A stretch of DNA of 64,000 nt from Amycolatopsis iheyensis. GTDB taxonomy: Bacteria > Actinomycetota > Actinomycetes > Mycobacteriales > Pseudonocardiaceae. The stretch spans positions 310,001 through 374,000 of the forward strand of contig NZ_JAMXQV010000008.1 in NCBI RefSeq assembly GCF_024703995.1, in the 5' to 3' direction. Of the stretch, positions 9,382 to 17,666 are shown in pieces. Both the position numbers and the translations under genes were made by a program. How positions within the stretch are numbered: position 1 is the first letter of the stretch; each line of letters starts with the position of its first letter. The notes under the pieces are model-generated. The model did no database searches. It was not told where the DNA came from and saw only the letters and a program-made list of their open reading frames with translations.

Positions 9382-9392
9382 ACATCCGATGT
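9382..9392. promoter_or_regulatory. Candidate GntR operator, copy 2 (perfect palindrome)
   Basis: ACATCCGATGT, a perfect 5-1-5 inverted repeat, in the promoter region of the FAH-dehydratase-SDR-importer operon. It overlaps TATACA (9389-9394 read leftwards), a plausible -10 hexamer, so a bound repressor would block the promoter. A one-mismatch copy is at 2061-2071. A second palindrome, TGATCGGATCA, is at 9446-9456 in the same intergenic region. Confidence 0.5.
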
Positions 9393-9557
9393 ATATCGCA
9401 GTCGGTGGCCCTGATCTAGACCTGACACCGAAACGGTCGGAAAATTGATCGGATCAGTACCGGTTCAGTGCTCGTTTGAGCACGGGGTGTCACCGGTCAC
9501 AGCCGGAATAGCGCAGGTCACCGCGTCGCTGATCGGACTCGGGACCCGAGGAGGCGT

Positions 9558-10763
9558 ATGACCGACACGGCGGAAACTACCGCGCCGAGCAGGCGCGCGC
9601 AGCTGAAGTTCGTCCTGGTGCTGGGCGGGCTCTCGGCGTTCGGGCCGCTGTCGATCGACATGTACCTGCCCGCGCTGCCGCGGATGGCGGACGACCTGCG
9701 TGCGGCGGACACGACGGTCCAGCTGACGCTCAGCGCGTTCATCGTCGGCCTGGCGCTCGGACAGCTGGTGCTCGGGCCGCTGTCGGACGCGTTCGGCCGC
9801 CGCCGTCCGCTCCTGGTGGGCCTGGCGCTGTACGTCGTGGGCTCGGTGCTGTGCGCGATGAGCCCGGACGCGTGGCTGCTGGTCGCGGCCCGCCTGGTGC
9901 AGTCACTCGGCGCGGCGGCGGGCATCGTGATCGCGCGGGCGACGGTCCGGGACCTGTTCTCCGGCACGGCGATGACGAAGTTCTTCTCGACGCTGATGCT
10001 GGTGACCGGGCTGGCGCCGATCCTGGCCCCGCTGATCGGCGGCCAGCTGCTGAACTGGACGTCGTGGCGCGGGGTCTTCGTGGTGCTGACGGCGTTCGGT
10101 GCGCTACTGCTGGCTGTGGTGCTGTTCGCCTTCCCGGAGCCGTCGTCTTCGCGGTCTCCGGCGCGGCTCGGCCAGGTCATGCGGACCTACGGGCGGCTGG
10201 CGCTGGACCGCTCGTTCGCGGGGTACGCGCTGGCGTCCGGGCTGCTGTTCGCGTCGATGTTCGCCTACATCTCGGGGTCGTCGTTCGCGCTGCAGGGCGT
10301 GTACGGGCTGAGCCCCCAGGCCTACAGCGTGGTGTTCGGGGTGAACGGCGTCGGGATCGTGCTGGCGGGCCAGCTCAACGGGCGGCTCGTGGGGCGGGTG
10401 CGCGAGCGGGTGCTGTTGCGGGCCGGGCTGCTGCTCGGGGTCACCGGCGGGGCGCTGGTGCTGGTCGCGGCGGTGACCCGGGCGCCCTTGGCCTTCCTCC
10501 TGGTCTCGTTGTTCCTGCTGGTGTCGAGCATCGGGCTGGTGATGCCGAACGCGAGCTCGCTGGCGCTGGCCTCGCACGCCCGGTCGGCGGGCGCGGCGTC
10601 GGCGTTGCTGGGGGTGCTGCAGTTCGTGATCGGCGCGGTGGCGACACCGCTGGTCGGCCTGGGTGGCCCGGGCACGGCGGTGCCGATGGCGGCGACCATG
10701 GCGGGGTTCGCCGTGCTGGCGCTGGTGGCCTACCTGACCCTGGCCCGCGAAGTCACTTCCTGA
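9558..10763 (+). CDS. MFS multidrug exporter, Bcr/CflA family
   Basis: A 401-residue, 12-helix major facilitator. The start of helix 1 carries LGGLSAFGPLSIDMYLPALP, the hallmark of Bcr/CflA (DHA1) exporters, and the cytoplasmic loop 2-3 has GPLSDAFGRRRPLLVG, the MFS motif A. It would use the proton gradient to expel a small drug-like compound. The ATG at 9558 follows GAGGAGG. It is divergent from the sugar operon and convergent (11-base overlap) with the small MerR-linked gene, so its own regulator is not obvious. Confidence 0.9.
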   Translation: MTDTAETTAPSRRAQLKFVLVLGGLSAFGPLSIDMYLPALPRMADDLRAADTTVQLTLSAFIVGLALGQLVLGPLSDAFGRRRPLLVGLALYVVGSVLCAMSPDAWLLVAARLVQSLGAAAGIVIARATVRDLFSGTAMTKFFSTLMLVTGLAPILAPLIGGQLLNWTSWRGVFVVLTAFGALLLAVVLFAFPEPSSSRSPARLGQVMRTYGRLALDRSFAGYALASGLLFASMFAYISGSSFALQGVYGLSPQAYSVVFGVNGVGIVLAGQLNGRLVGRVRERVLLRAGLLLGVTGGALVLVAAVTRAPLAFLLVSLFLLVSSIGLVMPNASSLALASHARSAGAASALLGVLQFVIGAVATPLVGLGGPGTAVPMAATMAGFAVLALVAYLTLAREVTS

Positions 10764-11007
10764 GCAGGCGTGCCAGCTCCTCCCCGGCCGGTTCGTGGCC
10801 GGCGTCGGAGATCCGTTGCAGGGCCAGGAGGTCGTTCGCGGCGACGGCCCGGCGGGTCAGCAGCGCGCCGGCGTGGTCGCAGCCCTCGTCGAGCAGCTCG
10901 CCCAGCTCCTCGACGTCGCCGCGGGCGTCGGCGAGGTCGGCCAGGCGGTCGAGCGCGGTCTCGTTGCCCTCGTCGGCGAGCGCGCGCAGGGTTTCGTGGT
11001 CGGTCAT
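10753..11007 (-). CDS. Small helical hypothetical protein, probable target of the adjacent MerR regulator
   Basis: An 84-residue acidic, Leu/Ala-rich protein (MTDHETLRALADEGNETALDR...) with helix-turn-helix-like repeat spacing reminiscent of TPR or Sel1 arrays (ALDRLADLADARGD, LLTRRAVAANDL). No catalytic motif and no membrane segment. Family not recognised. Its ATG at 11007 coincides with the predicted transcription start of the MerR-type promoter just upstream, suggesting a leaderless message. The 3' end overlaps the MFS gene tail-to-tail. Confidence 0.7.
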   Translation of the reverse strand: MTDHETLRALADEGNETALDRLADLADARGDVEELGELLDEGCDHAGALLTRRAVAANDLLALQRISDAGHEPAGEELARLLRK

Positions 11008-11013
11008 GCCCCC

Positions 11014-11045
11014 ATCGTGCGACCTTGCCCCAGGGGCAACGTCAA
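11014..11045 (-). promoter_or_regulatory. MerR-type promoter and operator
   Basis: Read leftwards: TTGACG (11045-11040), a 20-base spacer, then CACGAT (11019-11014). The spacer contains the perfect 7-1-7 palindrome TTGCCCCAGGGGCAA (11025-11039). An over-long 19-20 bp spacer filled by a dyad is the classic layout of promoters that MerR proteins activate by DNA distortion. Confidence 0.65.
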
Positions 11046-11062
11046 GCTGCGACGATGGCGGG

Positions 11063-11779
11063 GTGCTCACCATCGGACAGCTCGCCGGGTACGTCGGGGT
11101 GACGACCAAGACGATCCGCGTCTACCACGCCAAGGGCCTGCTCCCGGAGCCGCCGCGCGACGCGTCCGGCTACCGCCGCTACAGCGCGGCGGACGCGGTG
11201 GAGCTGATCAAGATCCGGACCCTGGCGGAAGCGGGCGTCCCGTTGGCCCGCATCGGCGAACTCCGCACCGGCGGTCTTCGTCCGGCGATCCAGCAGATCG
11301 ACGACGACCTGGCCGCGCGGATCCGCCGCCTGCAGGACACGCGAGCACGGCTCCGGCAGCTGGCCGACGGACGGCTGTCCGCGTTGCCCGCCGACGTCGT
11401 TTCGCACCTCGCCGGGTTGCGCGCTCTCGGCTTCAGCGAGCGTTGGGTGGCACTGCAGAACGACTTGTGGACGCTGGTGTTCGCCACCCATCCCGAGACA
11501 GCGCGCGCGAACTTCCGCGACCAGTCGTCGATGCTCGACGATCCGGCGCTGCTGTCGCTGGTCCTGGAGTACGACGGCGTGCACGACCTCGACCCGCACG
11601 ACCCGCGTGTCGACGCGCTGGCGTCGCGGCTGGTCGCGGCCACTCGTGCCCGCTATGGCACGGAACTGCCCGCCTACGACCGGGGTTCCGCGATCCCGGC
11701 GCTGGTGCAGGGCGCGGTCAACGCGTCGTCGCCCGCGTGGCGGCGGCTCGACGCGCTGATCCGCGCAGGCCTCAGGTGA
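11063..11779 (+). CDS. MerR family transcriptional regulator
   Basis: A 238-residue activator with the MerR winged helix at the extreme N-terminus (VLTIGQLAGYVGVTTKTIRV, then YHAKGLLPEPPRDASGYRRY) and the dimerisation helix (LAARIRRLQDTRARLRQLAD). The roughly 150-residue C-terminal part is larger than in metal sensors and suits an organic ligand. Start is the GTG at 11063; the upstream ATG at 11055 is out of frame. It is divergent from the 84-residue gene across a MerR-type operator, so both genes are likely its targets. Confidence 0.9.
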   Translation: MLTIGQLAGYVGVTTKTIRVYHAKGLLPEPPRDASGYRRYSAADAVELIKIRTLAEAGVPLARIGELRTGGLRPAIQQIDDDLAARIRRLQDTRARLRQLADGRLSALPADVVSHLAGLRALGFSERWVALQNDLWTLVFATHPETARANFRDQSSMLDDPALLSLVLEYDGVHDLDPHDPRVDALASRLVAATRARYGTELPAYDRGSAIPALVQGAVNASSPAWRRLDALIRAGLR

Positions 11780-12995
11780 GGGACGCGAGGTCCGCCGTCT
11801 CGAGCTGCTCGGCGGTGACCTTCGCGCGGCCGTCCACCAAGGCGCTCAAGGCATCCCCGTCGTCCCACATGTTCACGTTCATCGCCGCCGACACTTCGCC
11901 GTCGCGGAGCCAGAAGGCCGTGAACTCGCGGGAGGCCAGGTCGCCGCGCACCACCAGCTCGTCCGTGTCGAGGTCCGCCAAGCCGCGGTACTCGCACCCC
12001 AGGTCGTACTGGTCGGTGAAGAAGTACGGAGCGGCCAGGAAAGGCTCGTTCTCCCCCAACAGGTTCTGCGCCACGTGCGCGCCCTGCTCCTTCGCGTTCG
12101 CCCAGTGCTCCACGCGGACGCGGCGGCCGTAGCGCGGGTGGAAGTGGGCCGCGATGTCGCCCACCGCGTACACGTCCGGGGCCGCCGTGCGCAGGCCCGC
12201 GTCCACGCACACCCCGCCGTCGTCCGACAGCTCCAGGCCCGCCGCGTGCGCCAGCTCCACGCGCGGGGCCGCGCCGACCGCGACCACGACGACGTCCGCC
12301 GCCAGCTCTTCGCCGCCGCCCAGGCGAACCCCGCGGACGCCGTCCGGGCCGCCCGTGATCTCGGTGACCTGCTCGCCCAGGCGGTAGTGCACGCCGTTGG
12401 CCACGTGCAGGTCGCGGAACACCCCGCCGACCGTCTCGCCCAGGACGTTCGCCAGCGGCACTGGGAGCGGGTCGACGACGGTGACCTCCGCGTCGTGCTT
12501 CCGGGCCGCCGCCGCGGCTTCCGAGCCGATCCAGCCCGCGCCGACGATCACCACGCGCTCCGCCGCCGCGAACGCCGACCGCAGCTTGAGCGAGTCGTCC
12601 AGGCTGCGCAGCGTGTACAGCCCCGGGAGGTCGCCGCCGGGGACCGGCAGGGACCGCGGGTGGGAGCCGGTCGCCAGCACCAGGCGGTCGAAGCGGTGCT
12701 CGCCGCCCGCGTCGTCCAGCACCAGCCGCGCGCCGAGCTCGATCCGCGTCGCCGTGACGCCCGGGGTGAAGCGGATGTCCTGCTCGCCGTAGAACTTCTC
12801 CTCGTGCACCCAGTCGGGTTCGTCGGCGTCGCCCAGCAGCACGCCCTTCGACAACGCCGGCAGCTCGTAGGGCCGGTGCGGGTCCGCGCCCATCAGCAGG
12901 ACCTCGCCGGAGTAACCGCGTTCGCGCAACGCCGCCGCGGCGGACGCCCCGCCCAGCCCCGCTCCGACGACGACGATCTTCCGCGGCTCCGACAT
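11772..12995 (-). CDS. FAD-dependent ferredoxin/rubredoxin-type reductase
   Basis: A 407-residue pyridine nucleotide-disulphide reductase of the ferredoxin reductase type (rhodocoxin or putidaredoxin reductase-like). FAD site VVVGAGLGGASAAAALRERG at residues 8-27, NAD site VVIVGAGWIGSEAAAAARK in the middle, second FAD motif VYAVGDIAAHFHPRYG, and a C-terminal reductase domain with FFTDQYDLGCEYRG. It would move electrons from NADH to a ferredoxin feeding a P450 or Rieske oxygenase, but no such partner is adjacent. Tail overlaps the MerR gene by eight bases. Confidence 0.88.
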   Translation of the reverse strand: MSEPRKIVVVGAGLGGASAAAALRERGYSGEVLLMGADPHRPYELPALSKGVLLGDADEPDWVHEEKFYGEQDIRFTPGVTATRIELGARLVLDDAGGEHRFDRLVLATGSHPRSLPVPGGDLPGLYTLRSLDDSLKLRSAFAAAERVVIVGAGWIGSEAAAAARKHDAEVTVVDPLPVPLANVLGETVGGVFRDLHVANGVHYRLGEQVTEITGGPDGVRGVRLGGGEELAADVVVVAVGAAPRVELAHAAGLELSDDGGVCVDAGLRTAAPDVYAVGDIAAHFHPRYGRRVRVEHWANAKEQGAHVAQNLLGENEPFLAAPYFFTDQYDLGCEYRGLADLDTDELVVRGDLASREFTAFWLRDGEVSAAMNVNMWDDGDALSALVDGRAKVTAEQLETADLASLT

Positions 12996-13199
12996 CCCGA
13001 CCTCCCACGACGACTGGTGGGCCGGACGCTACTCCCGAACCCGCCGCGCCACGACCGGGGGATACGCCGGAAATCCGCGAAGCGCAAGAGAAAACTCGCG
13101 AGTAGGCAGATCGGGTGAACCGGCGTCATAGCGCGTGGGCGGCCGCCTCCCACCCTCGCACGGAGCACGACCACGAGGAGAAATCGGAGGGCGGCGACC

Positions 13200-13403
13200 A
13201 TGAGTCGGGGCGAATGGTCCGTCGGCTGCCGGGATCTGGCCGGCAGGCGCAGGGACGTGACGGTGTTCGTCAGCAACGACAAGGTGGTGCTGGTCGCGCC
13301 GCCGGGGGAGGCCGCGGTGCTCGGACCGCTCGACGTCGGACGGCTGCGCGCCGCCCTGCGTGACGCCGTCGTCGCGACGGCCGACGACGTCGGTGAACAC
13401 TGA
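13200..13403 (+). CDS. Small hypothetical protein
   Basis: A 67-residue protein (MSRGEWSVGCRDLAGRRRDV...) with a predicted beta-strand-rich start (VTVFVSNDKVVLVAPPGEAAVL) and a helical end. The ATG at 13200 has GGAGGG upstream, and codon use matches neighbours, which supports it over opposite-strand alternatives. No family recognised and no membrane segment. It precedes the AcrA1-like gene by 60 bases in the same direction, but a promoter-like region lies between. Confidence 0.6.
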   Translation: MSRGEWSVGCRDLAGRRRDVTVFVSNDKVVLVAPPGEAAVLGPLDVGRLRAALRDAVVATADDVGEH

Positions 13404-13414
13404 CAACTACCGTT

Positions 13415-13430
13415 CCTACTTTCCAGTAGG
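13415..13430. promoter_or_regulatory. Candidate operator of the AcrA1-like gene
   Basis: CCTACTTTCCAGTAGG, a perfect 6-4-6 inverted repeat, immediately before the -10-like TAGAGT at 13432-13437 and 34 bases before the ATG of the long reductase gene. Size and position fit a TetR-type repressor site; no TetR gene is in the window. Confidence 0.5.
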
Positions 13431-13463
13431 TTAGAGTCGGCCCGACTACGGAAGGGACCGGCC

Positions 13464-15443
13464 ATGACGACCTACTTCGTGACGGGCGCGACGGGCTTCA
13501 TCGGGAAGCGCCTGGTCGCGCGCCTGCTGCGGCGGCCGGAGACGACTGCCGTGCACGCGCTGGTCCGCGAGACCTCCCGCGACCGCCTGGCCGCGCTGGC
13601 CCAGGACTGGGCGGGCGCGGACAAGCTGCACCCGGTGGTCGGGGACCTCGCCGAACCACGGCTCGGCGTCGACCCCGCCGGGCTCGGCCCCCTCGACCAC
13701 GTCGTCCACCTCGGGGCCGTCTACGACCTCACCGCCGACGAGGACGCCAACCGGCGCGCCAACGTCGAGGGCACGCGCCACCTGCTCGCCTTCGCCGCCG
13801 CGGCGGGGGCCGGGCTGGTGCACCACGTGTCGTCGATCGCGGTCGCGGGCGACCACGCCGGCCGGTTCACCGAAGCCGACTTCGACCTCGGCCAGCACTT
13901 CGGCTCGCCGTACCACGCGACGAAGTTCCAGGCCGAGAAGCTCGTCCGCGAGCAGCCGCTGCCCTACCGCGTCTACCGGCCCTCGGCCGTCGTCGGCGAC
14001 TCGCGGACCGGCGAGATGGACAAGATCGACGGCCCGTACTTCTTCCTGCCGGCCATCTCCCGGCTGGCGGCGCTCCCCCGCCGGCTCCCCCTTGCCGCAC
14101 CCGACCTCGGCGCGACGAACCTGGTGCCGGTGGACTACGTCGTCGAGGCGATGGAGTTCCTGATGCACCGCGACGCGCCGGCCGGGGCGACCTACCACCT
14201 CGCCGCCGCGCGGCCGCAGTCGCTGAACTCCGTCTACAACGCCTTCGCGCGGGTCGCGGGCGGGCCGGCGGTCCGGGCCGTGCTGCCCGCGCGGCCTTCC
14301 GGCGTGGTGCGGCGGGTGGGCACCCGCCTCGCGCACGCGGCGGCGTCCGGGATCGACCGCGTGCCCGGCGGACGCGCCACGCGGGCCGCCGTCCTCGAAG
14401 AGCTCGGCGTTCCGCTGGCCGTGCTGCCGCACCTGAGCATGGACGTCGTCTTCGACACCGCGCGCACGACGACGGCGTTGTTCGGCAGCGGCGTCGAGCT
14501 GCCCCAGCTGCGGGACTACGCGGCGCCGCTCTACCGGTACTGGGAAACCCACCTCGACCCCGACCGCGCCCGCCGCAAGCACGGCCTGGCCGGGCGGACG
14601 GTGCTGATCACCGGCGCGTCGTCCGGGATCGGGCGGGCGTCGGCGCTGGCCGTGGCGCGCAAGGGCGCGAAGGTGATCCTCGTGGCGCGGCGCGCGTCGG
14701 AGCTCGACGAGGTGCGCGACGAGATCACGGCGGCCGGCGGGACCGCCGCGGCGTACCCGTGCGACCTCACCGACGGCGACGCCGTCGACGCGCTGGTCAA
14801 GGACGTCCTCGGCGAGCACGGCGCGGTCGACATGCTGGTCAACAACGCCGGCCGGTCGATCCGGCGCTCGGTTTCGCTGTCCACGGAACGGTTCCACGAC
14901 TACGAGCGCACGATGGCGATCAACTACTTCGGGCCGGTGCGGCTGATCCTCGGGTTCCTGCCGTCGATGGCGCAGCGGCGGTTCGGGCACGTCGTCAACG
15001 TGACGACGATGGGCCTGCAGACGGACACACCGCGGTTCTCGGCGTACCTCGCGTCGAAGGCGGCGCTGGAGGAGTTCGGGCTGACGGCCGGGCGCGAGAC
15101 GCTCTCGGACGGCATCACGTTCACGTCGGTGCGGATGCCGCTGGTGCGCACGCCGATGATCGCGCCGACCGGCTACCGCGGCATCCCGTCGAGCAGCCCG
15201 GAACGCGCGGCGGAGCTGGTGGTGAAGGCCCTCGAAGAGCGGCCGGAGATCCTCAGCCTCCCCGAGGGCCGCGCCGCGGAGCTGGCGACGCTCACCGCCC
15301 CGCGGGTCGCGCGGTTCGCCGCGCACCTGGCGTACCGGGCGATGCGGGAGTCGGCGCCGGAGGCCCGCGGCCGAGACGGCCGCCCCGCACCAGCCTCGGT
15401 CGCGGCGGCGATCACCCGCTTGATCTGGCGCCACCGCGGCTAG
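13464..15443 (+). CDS. Two-domain SDR, fatty acyl-CoA reductase-like (AcrA1 type)
   Basis: A 659-residue fusion of two Rossmann reductases. Residues 1-360 are an extended SDR/thioester-reductase-like domain (TGATGFIGKRLVARLL, HHVSSIAVAGD, YHATKFQAEKL); residues 370-659 are a classical SDR (TGASSGIGRASALAVARKG, VDMLVNNAGRS, YLASKAALEEFG). Length and order match the mycobacterial AcrA1 family, reported as acyl-CoA reductases acting on long fatty chains. Cytoplasmic, NADPH-linked by family. ATG at 13464 with GGAAGGGA upstream. Substrate is not decided by the sequence; a role in wax, alcohol or lipid metabolism is inferred. Confidence 0.85.
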   Translation: MTTYFVTGATGFIGKRLVARLLRRPETTAVHALVRETSRDRLAALAQDWAGADKLHPVVGDLAEPRLGVDPAGLGPLDHVVHLGAVYDLTADEDANRRANVEGTRHLLAFAAAAGAGLVHHVSSIAVAGDHAGRFTEADFDLGQHFGSPYHATKFQAEKLVREQPLPYRVYRPSAVVGDSRTGEMDKIDGPYFFLPAISRLAALPRRLPLAAPDLGATNLVPVDYVVEAMEFLMHRDAPAGATYHLAAARPQSLNSVYNAFARVAGGPAVRAVLPARPSGVVRRVGTRLAHAAASGIDRVPGGRATRAAVLEELGVPLAVLPHLSMDVVFDTARTTTALFGSGVELPQLRDYAAPLYRYWETHLDPDRARRKHGLAGRTVLITGASSGIGRASALAVARKGAKVILVARRASELDEVRDEITAAGGTAAAYPCDLTDGDAVDALVKDVLGEHGAVDMLVNNAGRSIRRSVSLSTERFHDYERTMAINYFGPVRLILGFLPSMAQRRFGHVVNVTTMGLQTDTPRFSAYLASKAALEEFGLTAGRETLSDGITFTSVRMPLVRTPMIAPTGYRGIPSSSPERAAELVVKALEERPEILSLPEGRAAELATLTAPRVARFAAHLAYRAMRESAPEARGRDGRPAPASVAAAITRLIWRHRG

Positions 15444-15543
15444 TCCCCGCGAATTCCGCCGAAACCCTGGCACCGCGACGACGGCCCTCCTACCCTCGCG
15501 CGAGTCCCGCACACCGGTGCGGGCGTGAACTGGGGAGTTCGAG

Positions 15544-15630
15544 ATGCGCGACACCACTGGGGAACGATCCGCGGCGACGGACCAGACGGCCGCGATCGGC
15601 ACGGCCCGAGCCCGGCTCACGACCGGCTGA
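15544..15630 (+). CDS. Possible 28-residue mini-protein
   Basis: ATG at 15544 with a good GGGGAG ribosome site eight bases upstream (CTGGGGAGTTCGAG) opens a 28-codon frame, MRDTTGERSAATDQTAAIGT followed by eight more residues, ending in TGA at 15628. The stop is followed directly by the first composite palindrome, the same placement seen after real genes. No family recognised. It could equally be chance. Confidence 0.35.
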   Translation: MRDTTGERSAATDQTAAIGTARARLTTG

Positions 15631-15635
15631 ACCCA

Positions 15636-15781
15636 AGCGCCCCAATGTGGCCTTGGTTGCGTCTGACGCACCGAAGGCCACATTGGGTGCGTTGGACGCA
15701 CCGAAGGCCACATTGGGGCGCTCGATGCACCCAACGCCACATTGGGTGCACTCAACGCACCCAACGCCACATTGGGGCGCT
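15636..15781. repeat. Composite palindromic repeat, locus A (five cores)
   Basis: Bounded by AGCGCCCCAATGTGGC on the left and GCCACATTGGGGCGCT on the right. Contains one forward core CCAATGTGG and four reverse cores CCACATTGG. The four reverse units start at 15671, 15701, 15731 and 15761, an exact 30-bp period, with spacers of the type GTTGGACGCACCGAAGG. The first pair can fold into a long hairpin. It fills most of the 440-bp space between the AcrA1-like gene and the membrane protein gene; the rest (15444-15543 and 15782-15884) holds only the mini-ORF leader and the next gene's ribosome site. Confidence 0.9.
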
Positions 15782-15884
15782 CCGAGCCGTGGACCGGGCG
15801 GGCCGGTGGTGCTGTTCATGCCGGTCCGTGCCCCGGCCGCTACCATCGCTTTCCGGGCGTGATCGGGAGTGGAAGGCGGGCGGC

Positions 15885-17666
15885 GTGGACGTGGCGAGTC
15901 CTGCGCGCGCGGCCGTCCCGGAGCCCGTGCCGCTCACCACCAGCCGGCCGATGGTGCGCTGGGGTGTCCACGCCACCTGGGTCGTGCTGCTCGCGCTCGC
16001 CACCGAACTACGGGTCGGCCGGTTCGGGTTCCACCCCTCCGACCAGGGGTTCATCCTCGCCCAGGCCTGGCGCGTCCTCCACGGCGAAGTCCCGCACGCC
16101 GACATCATCTCCGCGCGGCCGCTCGGGTCCGCGGTGCTGCACGTCGTCGACTTCGCGCTGCCGATGCCGCTCTTCTTCGGGTCCAGTTTCCTGTCGATGA
16201 TCGAGATCATCGTCGCCACCATCGCCTTCGCCGCGCTCGTCACGCGCCGCCGGGTGCTGGCGTGGGGGCCGGGGATGACCGCGATGGTCGCGGCCGCGTC
16301 ACTGATCAACCTCAACGCCTTCCCGCTGATGGCCTGGCACACCGTCGACGGCATCGCGCTCACCGCGTGCGGCGCCTGGGCGCTCGACGCCGGCCTGCGC
16401 GCGGACCGCGCCCTCGCCCGCCGCGGCGGGCTGGCGTTGCTCGGCTGCGCCGTGTTCGTCAAGCAGAGCTTCGCGCTGGCCGCGGTCATCGGCGTGCTGT
16501 GGCTCCTGCTCCACCCGGCCACCCGCGCGGGCAGCCGGCGCGTGGTGCGGCTGCTCCTGGACCTCCTCGCGCTCGGCGCGCCCGGGCTGGTCTACGTCGC
16601 GTGGGTCAGCCTCGGCGGCGGCTTCGCCGAGATGGTCGATCAGCTGACCGGCGGCGTCCCCGCGTACGGCCAGCGGCTGCTCGGGCTGTGGCTCGAAGAC
16701 CCCGAGGTGCTGACCCGCGCGCCGGTGCGGGAGCTGGGTTTCTTCGCCGCGATCGCCGTCGTCCTGCTGGCCGTCCGGCTGCCCGGCGACCGGCTCGGCG
16801 CGGCCGGGCGGGCCGCCTCCTGGGTGCTCGTGCTCGCCGGCGCCGCGGCGATCGTCTGGACGGTCGTCGACGGCCGGTTCACCGGCTCCTCGCGCTGGGC
16901 GGACGTCCTGTGGTGGATCGTCGCGGTCAGCGTGCCGGTCTACGCGGCCGTGCGGCGGCGGGTGCCGTGGGCCGGGCTGCTCGTGCTCGCCACCGGGTTC
17001 ATGACCAGCCTGTCGTGGGGCAACGACACGCCGACGCTGCTCACCGGCACCCTCGCGCTCACGGCGTTGCTGCTGCTGAGCCACGTGATCCCGCCGAGGC
17101 CGCGGCTGGCCCGCCGCTGGGTGACGGCGACGGCGGGCCTGACCGCGGTGGCGGTGTGCGGCTGGGTCGTCGTCGCCCGCCACGACGAGGCCGCCTACCT
17201 CGACCTCGGGCACGACCGGCTGACGGCGGACCTCGGCGACGTCAGCCCGGCGATGGCCGGCATCCGCACCAACCCCTCGACGCACACGTTCGTCCGGCAG
17301 ATCCGCGACTGCCTCGACCGCTTCCCCGCCGCGAAGACCGCGATCCTGCCCGACAGCCCGTTCGCCTACCCCGCGTTCGGCCTGCGCAACCCGTTCCCGC
17401 TGGAGTGGCCGCTGCCGCTGGAGATCGTCGGCGACGCCCCGGAGCGGATGCTCGCGAAAGCCGACGACCTGAACCGCGAAGGCGGCTACCTGGTGCTGTT
17501 CGAGACGGACTCGATCCGGCAGCTCTCGACCGGCGGCCCGGTGCCGGAGTCGATCCCGGCCGACACCCCGGTGTTCGACTACCTGGGCCTGGAGAAAGCG
17601 ATCCAGGCCCGGCTCACCGGCCGCGCGATCACCTGCGGCAGCTTCGTCGGGAAGTACGCGCCTTAG
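15885..17666 (+). CDS. Polytopic membrane protein, GT-C glycosyltransferase-like
   Basis: A 593-residue protein with about eleven hydrophobic segments. After helix 1 comes the outside loop RFGFHPSDQGFILAQAWRVL, whose Asp sits where GT-C (PMT/GT39-like) enzymes keep their catalytic acid, followed by HADIISARPLGS. Segments such as VLAWGPGMTAMVAAASLINL and LALLGCAVFVKQSFALAAVI fit the fold, and the C-terminal 130 residues are a soluble extracytoplasmic domain ending CGSFVGKYAP. It may transfer a sugar from a polyprenyl carrier; the enzyme activity is inferred. GTG at 15885 chosen for the GGAAGG upstream; the next GTG at 15891 is possible. Confidence 0.75.
   Translation: MDVASPARAAVPEPVPLTTSRPMVRWGVHATWVVLLALATELRVGRFGFHPSDQGFILAQAWRVLHGEVPHADIISARPLGSAVLHVVDFALPMPLFFGSSFLSMIEIIVATIAFAALVTRRRVLAWGPGMTAMVAAASLINLNAFPLMAWHTVDGIALTACGAWALDAGLRADRALARRGGLALLGCAVFVKQSFALAAVIGVLWLLLHPATRAGSRRVVRLLLDLLALGAPGLVYVAWVSLGGGFAEMVDQLTGGVPAYGQRLLGLWLEDPEVLTRAPVRELGFFAAIAVVLLAVRLPGDRLGAAGRAASWVLVLAGAAAIVWTVVDGRFTGSSRWADVLWWIVAVSVPVYAAVRRRVPWAGLLVLATGFMTSLSWGNDTPTLLTGTLALTALLLLSHVIPPRPRLARRWVTATAGLTAVAVCGWVVVARHDEAAYLDLGHDRLTADLGDVSPAMAGIRTNPSTHTFVRQIRDCLDRFPAAKTAILPDSPFAYPAFGLRNPFPLEWPLPLEIVGDAPERMLAKADDLNREGGYLVLFETDSIRQLSTGGPVPESIPADTPVFDYLGLEKAIQARLTGRAITCGSFVGKYAP

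Noticed and set aside
15671-15781. CRISPR-like array because of the exact 30-bp repeat period
   Set aside because: The spacers are not unique; the whole unit is repeated and palindromic, there are only four copies, and no cas gene is present.
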